56,231 bases of DNA from Clostridia bacterium (GTDB lineage: Bacteria; Bacillota; Clostridia; Oscillospirales; CAG-272), in the NCBI GenBank assembly GCA_017464805.1, contig JAFTYE010000015.1, positions 1 to 56,231 on the forward strand. The letters run 5' to 3'. The stretch's first letter is position 1. Each line of letters begins with the position of its first letter. Made by a program: the position numbers and the translations under genes. The notes under the pieces were generated by a model. It saw only the letters and a program-made list of their open reading frames with translations, had not been told where the DNA came from and searched no databases. This document shows, in pieces, positions 8,231 through 15,055 of this stretch.

Positions 8231-8243
8231 GGAGGAAAATACC

Positions 8244-9521
8244 GTGATACTTACCAAAGAACAACAAGCTATTTTGGACGGTGAGAAGGGCGAGGTGCTG
8301 GCCAAGGTCATGAAGACCATGGTCATGTACGGCGATGCCTTCGGGGCAGAGAAGCTCGTGCCCATCACCTCAAAGTACAACCACCTTGTGACCTCATTCG
8401 GCCTGAAGGTCATGTCCCCTGTCTACGACCTGATGCAGACTCTCCTCGACGCGGGTGTGGCATCGGGACAGAAGTTCTCGGTTGACCCCAGACCCCTGGA
8501 CAAAAACGTTCCCGCGAGCTTCCTGCAGAATTTTGTGTTTAACAAATTCATGTACACCAAGCAGGATTTTTATGAAAAGCAGCTTGCCGAGCTCGGCCTT
8601 CTGGACGAAAATGCCTTCAGCTGCACCTGCTATATGGACGAAATGGGCAACAAGCCCGAGAAGGGCGAGGTGCTCTCCTGGGCGGAATCCAGTGCCGTCG
8701 TATATGCGAACTCCGTCCTCGGTGCCAGATGCAACCGCAACTCGGGCATCATCGACATCATGGGCTCCATCGTCGGCTATGTCCCCTACTTCGGTCTGCT
8801 GACCGACGAGGGCAGACGCACCACCTGGATCGTGCGCGTGAATACCACCAAAAAGCCCGAGGCACAGCTGCTCGGCTCCGCCATCGGCATGCAGGTCATG
8901 GAGGACGTTCCCTACGTCGTCGGCCTTGATAAATGGTTGGGCACGGAGCTTGACGATGCCGCCTGCTCCTACTTAAAGGACTTCGGTGCCGCCACCGCCT
9001 CCAACGGTGCGGTCGGTCTGTACCATATCGCAAATCTCACCCCCGAGGCAGTGGAGCTTGGTGAGAGCCTGATCGCCGAGGGTGCACGCGAGTACGTCAT
9101 CGACGATGCGGAGCTTGAAAGAGTACAGCGCGAATACCCCGTTATGTGGAAGAATCCCGACGCTACCCCAAAGCTCTGTTTTGTGGGTTGCCCGCACCTC
9201 TCTCTCGAGCAGCTCAAGGACTGGACGGACAAGATTGAAGCATCCCTCGCCGCAAACGGCAAAAAGAAGGTCACGGTTCCCACCGTTCTGACCGCCGCCC
9301 CGAAGGTGCTGGAGGCCTTCCGCGCTACCGAATATGCCACGCGCCTTACGGCCACAGGTGTTGTCACCTCGTACATCTGTCCTCTGATGTATATGAACAA
9401 TCCGCTTTGTAAGAAGATGCCCGTCATCACTTCGTCGAATAAGCTGCGTACCTACACCAGCGCACGCTACTACACCGACGCGGAAATTCTCTCTGCCATC
9501 ACGGGAGGTAAGAACGCATGA
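8244..9521 (+). CDS. Aconitase X catalytic (large) subunit
   Basis: 425 residues, GTG start 13 nt after the reductase, with an AAGGAGGAAAA ribosome binding site. It matches the stand-alone catalytic domain of aconitase X (formerly DUF521): SSAVVYANSVLGARCNRNSG near residues 150-170 and CFVGCPHLS near 310 are family hallmarks, and Cys residues there and in CTC (~128-130) could bind the cluster. Known members dehydrate cis-3-hydroxy-L-proline or (R)-mevalonate 5-phosphate. Neither pathway is present nearby: there is no delta-1-pyrroline-2-carboxylate reductase, proline racemase or mevalonate gene. The substrate is therefore open, probably a hydroxy acid whose alkene product feeds the neighbouring reductase. 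It overlaps the small-subunit gene by 4 nt. Confidence 0.88.
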   Translation: MILTKEQQAILDGEKGEVLAKVMKTMVMYGDAFGAEKLVPITSKYNHLVTSFGLKVMSPVYDLMQTLLDAGVASGQKFSVDPRPLDKNVPASFLQNFVFNKFMYTKQDFYEKQLAELGLLDENAFSCTCYMDEMGNKPEKGEVLSWAESSAVVYANSVLGARCNRNSGIIDIMGSIVGYVPYFGLLTDEGRRTTWIVRVNTTKKPEAQLLGSAIGMQVMEDVPYVVGLDKWLGTELDDAACSYLKDFGAATASNGAVGLYHIANLTPEAVELGESLIAEGAREYVIDDAELERVQREYPVMWKNPDATPKLCFVGCPHLSLEQLKDWTDKIEASLAANGKKKVTVPTVLTAAPKVLEAFRATEYATRLTATGVVTSYICPLMYMNNPLCKKMPVITSSNKLRTYTSARYYTDAEILSAITGGKNA

Positions 9522-9961
9522 AACTGTTCCAAGGAAGAGTCATCACCCCCGGCGAGGTAACGGCGGAGGCCGTTGTTACCACGCAGGGCTTCAATACCCT
9601 CGCATCCCTTCAAATGGCACTCCAGTTCGGCGATAAGGAGGTCAAGTGCGGCGATCAGAACAACCCCGAGCTGCACGGCAAGCCCCTGATCGGCCGTGCG
9701 CTCTGCCTGCCGCAGACCATCGGCTCTACCACGGGAGGTCTTGTGCTGTACTGTGCCTGTGCCATGAAGAAAAACCCTGCCTGTCTTCTATTTTCCGGCC
9801 CTATTGACTCGCTTGCCGCGGCAGGCGCGGTGCTGGCTGATGTGTGGGTGGACGGCGTGAGCATGCCTGTTGTCGATTCGCTCGGTGAGGAGTTCCTCTC
9901 CTATGTCAAGGATGGCATGAAGGTCACCGTCCGCGACGGTGGTATCGTGGAAGTGGAATAA
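9518..9961 (+). CDS. Aconitase X swivel (small) subunit
   Basis: 147 residues, start overlapping the large-subunit stop as ATGA. This is the DUF126 swivel domain: an N-terminal GRVITPGEVTAEA strand, a GSTTGG motif (~76-81) containing the serine that contacts substrate in characterised members, and CAMKKNPACLLFSGPIDSLAAAGA after it. Split large and small subunits are the normal bacterial arrangement. The conserved DKEVKCGDQNNPELHGK insert near residues 32-48 corresponds to the loop covering the active site. Last gene of the operon; a long hairpin follows within 10 nt. Confidence 0.88.
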   Translation: MKLFQGRVITPGEVTAEAVVTTQGFNTLASLQMALQFGDKEVKCGDQNNPELHGKPLIGRALCLPQTIGSTTGGLVLYCACAMKKNPACLLFSGPIDSLAAAGAVLADVWVDGVSMPVVDSLGEEFLSYVKDGMKVTVRDGGIVEVE

Positions 9962-9970
9962 ACGAAAAAA

Positions 9971-10016
9971 CGGAGAGACGGCATTGTGTCCTAAAGAACA
10001 CAATGCCGTCTCTCCG
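9971..10016 (-). terminator. Long hairpin between convergent genes
   Basis: Perfect 19-bp stem (9971-9989 / 9998-10016) with an 8-nt loop. The T-rich side is on the minus strand (six T after the stem), so it terminates the araC-type gene; by stability it probably also stops the acnX operon. Confidence 0.85.
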
Positions 10017-10024
10017 TTCAGGTA

Positions 10025-10846
10025 TCAGGGTCGCTCGCGGAAATAGCTCGGGCTATGTCCCGTGACGCGGCGAAATACGGTCGAAAAATAGGCAGGATCC
10101 TCATAACCGAGGGAGTAGGCAACCTCGCCCACACTCCTCCCCTCACGCAGGCGCAAAATCGCCTCGTTCATTTTGCGCGTGCGAACGTACTGCATGACCC
10201 CCATGCCCGCATAGCGGGCAAAGATCTTTTTGAGTAGGGAAGGGCTGATATGCAGCTGCTCCGAAAGGGAAGCGATGCTGATGGTACCGGAGAGATGCTC
10301 CTCGATTGCACGCAATGCGCGCTTGTAGTTGGTCGCGCCTGCCGAATGGTCGTGGCTTTTGGCATGCCCCTGTCGCAGGGAAAGGAGCAGGATCTCCAAT
10401 TCGCAAATGCCCTGCTGCACGGCGCGCTCGCCGCCCGGCAGGATGTTTCCCATCTTGTAGAAATCCGTTTCTACGGTGGAGGATTGTATTAATGCAAGCG
10501 CGCGGCGTGCACGCGCGATGTCCTCCTCCGTGATGGCAAATCGGTGCTTCGGATAATCGGGTAAGAGATCGGCATCAAAGGAAAAGATCAGAATGCGTGC
10601 GGTTCTGCGACCGACGTTTCGCAGACTGTGAAACTCCATGCGCGGATGATAGATGGCGGCAGGGGCGCACATCTCATATGTGCTCTCTCCCGCCGTGAAG
10701 GCCAACGAGCCGTCCAGCAGCATAATGACCTCGTGATAATCGTGCGTTTCCCCGCGGAAGATGTAATCGCTGGAAAGCTCCCGCTCAAACAGGGAATACA
10801 ATCCCGTGATCCGCGCAAGCTGTGGGGTAGACAGACGCTTTGCCAT
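10025..10846 (-). CDS. AraC-family transcriptional regulator
   Basis: 273 residues. An N-terminal cupin-like sensor domain (~20-110, with HDYHEVIMLLDGSLAF) precedes a C-terminal double helix-turn-helix (~175-273). The second helix-turn-helix has the canonical VAYSLGYEDPAYFSTVFRRVTGHSPSYFR signature, shown here as family pattern GY-DPAYFS-F-R--G-SP--YR. It is divergent from the sugar isomerase/epimerase gene and convergent with the aconitase X operon. Likely a sugar- or sugar-acid-responsive activator of the divergent gene, perhaps of the whole locus. Effector unknown. Confidence 0.88.
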   Translation of the reverse strand: MAKRLSTPQLARITGLYSLFERELSSDYIFRGETHDYHEVIMLLDGSLAFTAGESTYEMCAPAAIYHPRMEFHSLRNVGRRTARILIFSFDADLLPDYPKHRFAITEEDIARARRALALIQSSTVETDFYKMGNILPGGERAVQQGICELEILLLSLRQGHAKSHDHSAGATNYKRALRAIEEHLSGTISIASLSEQLHISPSLLKKIFARYAGMGVMQYVRTRKMNEAILRLREGRSVGEVAYSLGYEDPAYFSTVFRRVTGHSPSYFRERP

Positions 10847-10881
10847 AACTCCTCACTGTATGTCTGAATTCAAAGTTTTTG

Positions 10882-10924
10882 TGTCCGAATATCAATTTGA
10901 TAGACAAAACGGACATGATACAAT
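10882..10924 (+). promoter_or_regulatory. Promoter and operator-like repeats before the TIM-barrel isomerase gene
   Basis: TTGATA (10897-10902), 16-nt spacer, TACAAT (10919-10924). A small palindrome ATCAATTTGAT (10891-10901) overlaps the -35 box, and a wider inverted pair TGTCCG (10882-10887) / CGGACA (10910-10915) brackets it. This is where the divergent AraC-type protein could bind. Confidence 0.65.
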
Positions 10925-10967
10925 ATCAATATAACATAAAAATACCATTCTGTCAAGGAGAAATATT

Positions 10968-11804
10968 ATGAAGATCGGCGCACTTATCAGCATCGGAAGA
11001 AGCAGAAACATCGACGAGCAGTTCCGCTCCCTGCATGAGTTGGAGCTGAATTGCTGTCAGACGCTCTTTTGGGACACGTCTATGTACACGCAGGAAGTGG
11101 CGGATCAGCTGAAGGCCGCCTCGGCTAAGTACGGTGTGGAGATCACCGCTATCTGGGCAGGATGGGCAGGCCCGATGGAATGGGACTTCAAGAGTGGCCC
11201 TGCAACCCTTGGACTCGTTCCTACCGCTTACCGTGATTCCCGTCTGAAGGAGCTTTTTCGCGCAAGTGACTTTTTGCAGATGGTAGGCGTGACCGACATG
11301 ATTACCCATGTGGGTTTTTTGCCCGAGAACCCGAACGATCCCGACTTCGTCGGCGTGGTGGCCGCACTTCGCTCTCTGTGCAAGCATCTGAAAAACCGCG
11401 GTCAGTACTTTCTCTTTGAAACGGGACAGGAGACCCCCACCACCATGCTCCGCGCCATCGAGCATATCGGCACGGGCAACGTAGGCATCAACTTTGATAC
11501 CGCCAACCTTATCTGCTACGGCAAGGCAAATTCCGCCGATGCACTCGAGGTGTTCGGCAAGTACGTACGCAATACGCATTGCAAGGATGGTCTTTATCCC
11601 ACCTGCGGCGATTACCTCGGTGAGGAAGTGCCGCTCGGTCAAGGCAAGGCGAACCTGCCCGCCGTATTCGGCAAGCTGAAGGAGCTTGGTTATAAAGGTC
11701 CTTACGTCATTGAGCGTGAGATCACGGGCGATCAGCAGATCGCGGATATCAAAATGGGTCGCGACCTTATCCGCTCTGTTCTCCGTGATCTGGATATTGA
11801 ATAA
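10968..11804 (+). CDS. Sugar phosphate isomerase/epimerase-like TIM-barrel protein
   Basis: 278 residues in the xylose isomerase-like / AP endonuclease family 2 fold. Metal-site segments are visible in order: a glutamate in FLFETGQE (~145-152), NFDTANLI (~165-172, Asp ligand), THCKDG (~195-200, His ligand) and VIEREI (~247-252, final Glu). Members isomerise or epimerise keto sugars, inositol derivatives or hydroxy acids. It stands alone between the divergent araC-type gene and a hairpin, with an AAGGAGAAA ribosome binding site. Exact substrate cannot be read from the sequence. Confidence 0.85.
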   Translation: MKIGALISIGRSRNIDEQFRSLHELELNCCQTLFWDTSMYTQEVADQLKAASAKYGVEITAIWAGWAGPMEWDFKSGPATLGLVPTAYRDSRLKELFRASDFLQMVGVTDMITHVGFLPENPNDPDFVGVVAALRSLCKHLKNRGQYFLFETGQETPTTMLRAIEHIGTGNVGINFDTANLICYGKANSADALEVFGKYVRNTHCKDGLYPTCGDYLGEEVPLGQGKANLPAVFGKLKELGYKGPYVIEREITGDQQIADIKMGRDLIRSVLRDLDIE

Positions 11805-11812
11805 AAAAGAGA

Positions 11813-11847
11813 GAACCGTCCGCATCGCTTTGCGATGCGGACGGTTC
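11813..11847. terminator. Hairpin after the isomerase gene
   Basis: Perfect 16-bp stem GAACCGTCCGCATCGC / GCGATGCGGACGGTTC with a TTT loop, starting 8 nt after the stop codon. An A run precedes it, but there is no T run after it on the plus strand, so it may act by stability alone or serve 3'-end protection. Confidence 0.65.
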
Positions 11848-11899
11848 GTGTTACTGTGCTGCGCGAGGTTAGGTTCCGCACGCCGAGTCGGTTGTGGCG

Positions 11900-12050
11900 G
11901 AATGCGTACGGGAAGACGCTTCGCTGGATTCACACCTCGATGCTTACAAGCGAGCTTGACGCATCTTCGGGTGAAAGCGAACCCATGCGACGGGGCATGT
12001 TTCGGTAAAGAAAGGGTTCACTTCTCGTCGCCGTGCCGTTTGCGGCACGG
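11900..12050. other. Gene-free stretch with nested inverted repeats
   Basis: Between the isomerase hairpin and tRNA-Glu. It holds TTCAC..CC..GATGC / GCATC..GGGTGAA (11929-11943 / 11961-11975), then GAACCC / GGGTTC (11979-11984 / 12014-12019) enclosing ATGC/GCAT, then CCGTGCCG TTTG CGGCACGG (12031-12050). Three adjacent stems suggest a folded RNA or a recombination relic. A weak open frame passes through but continues into the tRNA gene, so it is not a gene. Confidence 0.4.
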
Positions 12051-12105
12051 GGTCACCAAAAAAAAGAGAGCACTGCGGTGCAGTGCTCTCTTTTTTTTGG
12101 TGACC
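12051..12105. terminator. 26-bp inverted repeat: terminator of tRNA-Glu that also copies the tRNA 3' end
   Basis: The core GAGAGCACTGC GGT GCAGTGCTCTC with A8/T8 flanks is a bidirectional terminator for the minus-strand tRNA. The repeat extends perfectly to GGTCACC / GGTGACC, so the left arm (12051-12057) is an inverted copy of the last 7 nt of the tRNA gene. Arms 12051-12076 and 12080-12105. Confidence 0.85.
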
Positions 12106-12172
12106 CGTACGGGAATCGAACCCATGTTTTCAGCGTGAGAGGCTGATGTCTTAACCGCTTGACCAACGGGCC
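12098..12172 (-). tRNA. tRNA-Glu (CUC)
   Basis: A 75-nt gene with CCA encoded. The anticodon loop CTCTCAC gives CTC; the T loop is TTCGATT, and the acceptor GGCCCGT pairs with ACGGGTC (one G-T). Confidence 0.93.
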
Positions 12173-12191
12173 GCTTTTGCGGAACGTTGAT

Positions 12192-12220
12192 ATTATATCA
12201 TAGCGTTTTCGAAATTGCAA
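12192..12220 (-). promoter_or_regulatory. Promoter of tRNA-Glu
   Basis: Minus strand TTGCAA, 17-nt spacer, TATAAT, ending about 20 nt before the tRNA. Confidence 0.85.
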
Positions 12221-12244
12221 TAGGTTTTTGAAAAAAAGATAATT

Positions 12245-13144
12245 TTATTTTTCCGCGTAGGAGAAATCCTGTGGAAAGGCGAACGGAATGTTCTTTTCAC
12301 CGAAATACAAAGCCGCCTCGTCAATCCAGGAAAAGCACTTGTTCATCGCCGTTCCGTCGTATACCTCGTACTCGTGGGTGAAGAGGATGAAGCATTTGTC
12401 CGTTGGTGTAGCTCCCCACTTTTGAGCAAGTATCTCGTAGATCGACTGCTCACGGTAATTCTCAAAGCGAACGTCGGTTGGCAGATAAACGCGATTGTTA
12501 TAGAACAGATAGTCACTTTCGAGCAGAACAGCATTTTCCTCGGCCGTCAGGTCGTAGGAAATGCGTGTGTCGTCAGCGGCAAGAAAGCCAAGCGCACCGG
12601 GTGCCGCCTCGCTCATGCCGCGAAGCGCCTCCGCACTTCCCGCAAAGTTGTGTAGACGCGGGATGCGGTCAATGCAGTCGTAGCTGCCCGTCATGGCATA
12701 CACATCCGATACAAAATGCTCCCATTCGGTCTTGCCGCGCGTGTAATCTGCCTCGGCAAAGTTGCCGTCCCCGTCCGAGTGCAGACCGATCTTTAACCAA
12801 TCGGATGCCGCCTGCCATTCGATCTGATAGCAACTCGGCTGGTCGTGCAAAATATCCTTCCATACGTACAGGCTGAAGGTCGCGCCGTAGCCCTCGCGCG
12901 CCTCGCGTAAAGCGGCAAGGAAGGGTTCTTCCCAGATGGAAGCGTAGTTCTTTTCCTTCAGATTGCGGAAGCAATGCTCCACGTCATCAAAGGAGATGTG
13001 CAAAAAGGGCGTCAAGGCGAGGGGTGCTTCGTTCGTCGGCGGATCGTCCCCCTCATCTCCGCCCGTGGGCGGTACGGTCGGTGTGCAGGCAAACAGCATA
13101 GCGGCACACAACAAAAGCAAACTGATACGAAACAGGGCTTTCAT
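12245..13144 (-). CDS. Polysaccharide deacetylase-like lipoprotein
   Basis: 299 residues. A lipoprotein signal peptide (basic start, Leu-rich core, lipobox LFAC with Cys at ~20) is followed by a Pro/Gly/Asp-rich linker, so it should sit on the outer face of the membrane. The mature part has FLHISFDDV (~50), resembling the TFDDG motif of NodB-type deacetylases, then GLHSDGDG (~125), IPRLHNFAGS (~165) and LFTHEYEV (~255), in the right order for the family's metal and catalytic motifs. Spacing is divergent, so activity is uncertain. It has its own promoter and stops 73 nt before tRNA-Glu. Confidence 0.7.
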   Translation of the reverse strand: MKALFRISLLLLCAAMLFACTPTVPPTGGDEGDDPPTNEAPLALTPFLHISFDDVEHCFRNLKEKNYASIWEEPFLAALREAREGYGATFSLYVWKDILHDQPSCYQIEWQAASDWLKIGLHSDGDGNFAEADYTRGKTEWEHFVSDVYAMTGSYDCIDRIPRLHNFAGSAEALRGMSEAAPGALGFLAADDTRISYDLTAEENAVLLESDYLFYNNRVYLPTDVRFENYREQSIYEILAQKWGATPTDKCFILFTHEYEVYDGTAMNKCFSWIDEAALYFGEKNIPFAFPQDFSYAEK

Positions 13145-13171
13145 ACGAAATCCTCCTTTCCTCTTGTTTAT

Positions 13172-13200
13172 AGGATACTAAAAAATCGAAAGTTTGTCAA
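13172..13200 (-). promoter_or_regulatory. Promoter of the lipoprotein gene
   Basis: Minus strand TTGACA, 17-nt spacer, TATCCT, about 30 nt before the start codon; the ribosome binding site is AAAGGAGGA. Confidence 0.8.
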
Positions 13201-13324
13201 TACACAGGATAGTTTTTCCGTTTTTCCCAAGGAAAATCCTTCTAAAGAGTGAAGAACACAGGCTGCGCGGGAAGAGGTAAGCATTTCCTTGGAAAAGAGT
13301 GGTTTTTTTACCGGTTTTCTGGCC

Positions 13325-13353
13325 TTGCCCGCGCTATCCAATTCTGCTACAAT
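13325..13353 (+). promoter_or_regulatory. Promoter of the sleB-like gene
   Basis: TTGCCC, 17-nt spacer, TACAAT, 43 nt before the start codon. It fits the vegetative sigma consensus more than a sporulation sigma. Confidence 0.7.
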
Positions 13354-13396
13354 ATGGTCGTGACGTAAGTCAAGACAACAAGAAAGGAGGAAAAGC

Positions 13397-14296
13397 ATGC
13401 AAGTAAAACGAAGGCATCTTTTCACAAAAACGCTGGCTGCGGTGATGGCTTGCCTGCTCTTTGCTGCCGCTCTTGCGGTCGGCATGAGCGCGGCAAACGC
13501 GTGGCCGCGCGGGGAGATCACCGACAGGGTACATAGTCACTACGAAAACATACCCGTTTCGGTGCGTGGTGGAGAAGCATCCATCACCGACTGCTACCTG
13601 ATTAAGGAGATTACCTACGCGCCTCTTCGTTCCTTTGCGGATGCGATTTGCCCAGGGGCGGAGGTCAGCTTCGACGCCGCCACACGAACCGCGTACGTGA
13701 ATGCGGACGGCCTGTGGCTCATCGTGAAGGAAGGCTCCTATTACATGGTGGCAAACGGCCGCTATCTGTATGCGGACACACCCGCAGTGATTTTGGACGA
13801 TGGACGCATGTACGTGCCGATCCGCTCGATTGCCAAGGCACTTGGTGTGGGGATCGAATGGATCTTTTCCAGTCGTTCCATCGAGGTAACGGGCAGCTAT
13901 GCGCCCATCCTTTCGGGGGACAAGTTCTACCGTGAGGATGAGGTCTATTGGCTTTCCCGCATCATCTCGGCGGAGAGCCGCGGCGAGCCGCTGCTTGGCC
14001 AGATCGCCGTGGGCAACGTGGTGCTCAACCGTGTTAAGAGCCCTGATTTCCCGAATACCATCTGGGGTGTGATCTTTGACCGCAAGTGGGGGGTGCAGTT
14101 CAGCCCCGTGCAGAACGGCACTGTCTATGCGGAGCCCTATTATCTTTCGGTGGTTGCGGCCAAGATCTGTCTGGAGGGCGTGACGGTGTCCGACAAGGTC
14201 CTCTATTTTCTCGAGCCGTCCAAGGCGACCTCTGCCTGGATCCCGAACAATCGTTCCTTCGCCTTTAAGATCGGAAGTCATTATTTCTACTACTGA
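13397..14296 (+). CDS. Cell-wall hydrolase with stalk domain and SleB catalytic domain
   Basis: 299 residues, exported: signal peptide of ~37 residues ending ANAW. Residues ~50-165 form a copper amine oxidase N-terminal-like stalk domain (APLRSFADA, YVPIRSIAKALG repeats), which often holds wall enzymes. Residues ~180-299 are a SleB/Hydrolase_2 domain: VYWLSRIISAESRGEPLLGQ carries the catalytic Glu, and AVGNVVLNRV and VQFSPV follow. SleB enzymes are lytic transglycosylases acting on spore cortex muropeptides. The domain order is that of clostridial stand-alone SleB-like proteins without the YpeB partner, which is absent here. It supports a spore-forming host but could also act in vegetative wall turnover. 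Confidence 0.85.
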   Translation: MQVKRRHLFTKTLAAVMACLLFAAALAVGMSAANAWPRGEITDRVHSHYENIPVSVRGGEASITDCYLIKEITYAPLRSFADAICPGAEVSFDAATRTAYVNADGLWLIVKEGSYYMVANGRYLYADTPAVILDDGRMYVPIRSIAKALGVGIEWIFSSRSIEVTGSYAPILSGDKFYREDEVYWLSRIISAESRGEPLLGQIAVGNVVLNRVKSPDFPNTIWGVIFDRKWGVQFSPVQNGTVYAEPYYLSVVAAKICLEGVTVSDKVLYFLEPSKATSAWIPNNRSFAFKIGSHYFYY

Positions 14297-14309
14297 TCCC
14301 AAAAAAGTG

Positions 14310-14338
14310 TTGCAATCGGGCGAAACATGGTGTATACT
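14310..14338 (+). promoter_or_regulatory. Promoter of the phosphoribosyltransferase gene
   Basis: TTGCAA, 17-nt spacer, TATACT; 35 nt before the chosen start. Confidence 0.8.
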
Positions 14339-14373
14339 ATATTTGTAAAAAGTTGGAAAACGAGGTTTTTCTT

Positions 14374-14928
14374 ATGGTATACACGATGTGTATCGCAGGC
14401 CTGTCTCGCGACTTGAAGATCTGTCCCTTGAACGAAAATCTGTCCATTGCGGGCTTCATCATGTTCGGCGACGTGGAGCTGACCGAGGCATGCGCCGCAG
14501 CTCTTCTCAAAAAAGCACCTGCCTTTGACGTCTTAATCACGGCGGAGTCCAAGGGCATTCCGCTTGCCTACGAGATGGCAAGACAGGCGGGTATGAACCG
14601 CTGGCTGCTGGCGCGCAAGGGAATCAAGGCATACATGAGCAACGTGGTGAAGCATGAGGTTACCTCCATCACCACGAGCCATAAGCAGACCCTGTATCTC
14701 GACGGTGACGATGCCGCATACATGAAGGGCAAGCGCGTTCTGGTCGTGGATGATGTGATCAGCACGGGTGAGTCGCTGGAAGCACTTTGCAGTCTGGTGC
14801 GCGCCTCGGGCGGTGAGATCGTCGGTATGATGACGGTTCTTGCCGAGGGAGAGGCACAGGAGCGCAAGGATATCACGTATCTTGAAAAGCTGCCCCTGTT
14901 CCACCCAGACGGGACTCCCATCGAGTAA
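14374..14928 (+). CDS. Adenine/xanthine-type phosphoribosyltransferase
   Basis: 184 residues from an ATG 8 nt after a GAGG ribosome binding site; an in-frame TTG at 14353 lacks one. The type I PRTase fold is marked by the PRPP-binding loop RVLVVDDVISTGESLEAL (residues ~121-138) and by the TAESKGIPLAYEMAR segment. These resemble adenine phosphoribosyltransferases, which make AMP from adenine in salvage, but it is not close enough to call apt. A xanthine or regulatory PRTase is equally possible. Own promoter and terminator; monocistronic. Confidence 0.8.
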   Translation: MVYTMCIAGLSRDLKICPLNENLSIAGFIMFGDVELTEACAAALLKKAPAFDVLITAESKGIPLAYEMARQAGMNRWLLARKGIKAYMSNVVKHEVTSITTSHKQTLYLDGDDAAYMKGKRVLVVDDVISTGESLEALCSLVRASGGEIVGMMTVLAEGEAQERKDITYLEKLPLFHPDGTPIE

Positions 14929-14930
14929 AG

Positions 14931-14963
14931 AAAAACGGACGAGCGACGCTCGTCCGTTTTTTA
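14931..14963 (+). terminator. Terminator of the phosphoribosyltransferase gene
   Basis: AAAAACGGACGAGC / GCTCGTCCGTTTTT with a 3-nt loop and T run. Confidence 0.9.
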
Positions 14964-14987
14964 TTTTTGTAAAAAATAAAAACCGCC

Positions 14988-15016
14988 TTGCACCGGACAG
15001 TTTTTTGTGCTATAAT
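14988..15016 (+). promoter_or_regulatory. Promoter of the DUF1846 gene
   Basis: TTGCAC, 17-nt spacer, TATAAT; 40 nt before the start codon. Confidence 0.85.
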
Positions 15017-15055
15017 GAGGGGTAGTGAGAAGAACGCACAAGGACGGGAGCGACC

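Noticed and set aside
11686-12138. 150-codon plus-strand open frame
   Set aside because: Starts inside the isomerase gene, crosses its hairpin and runs into tRNA-Glu.
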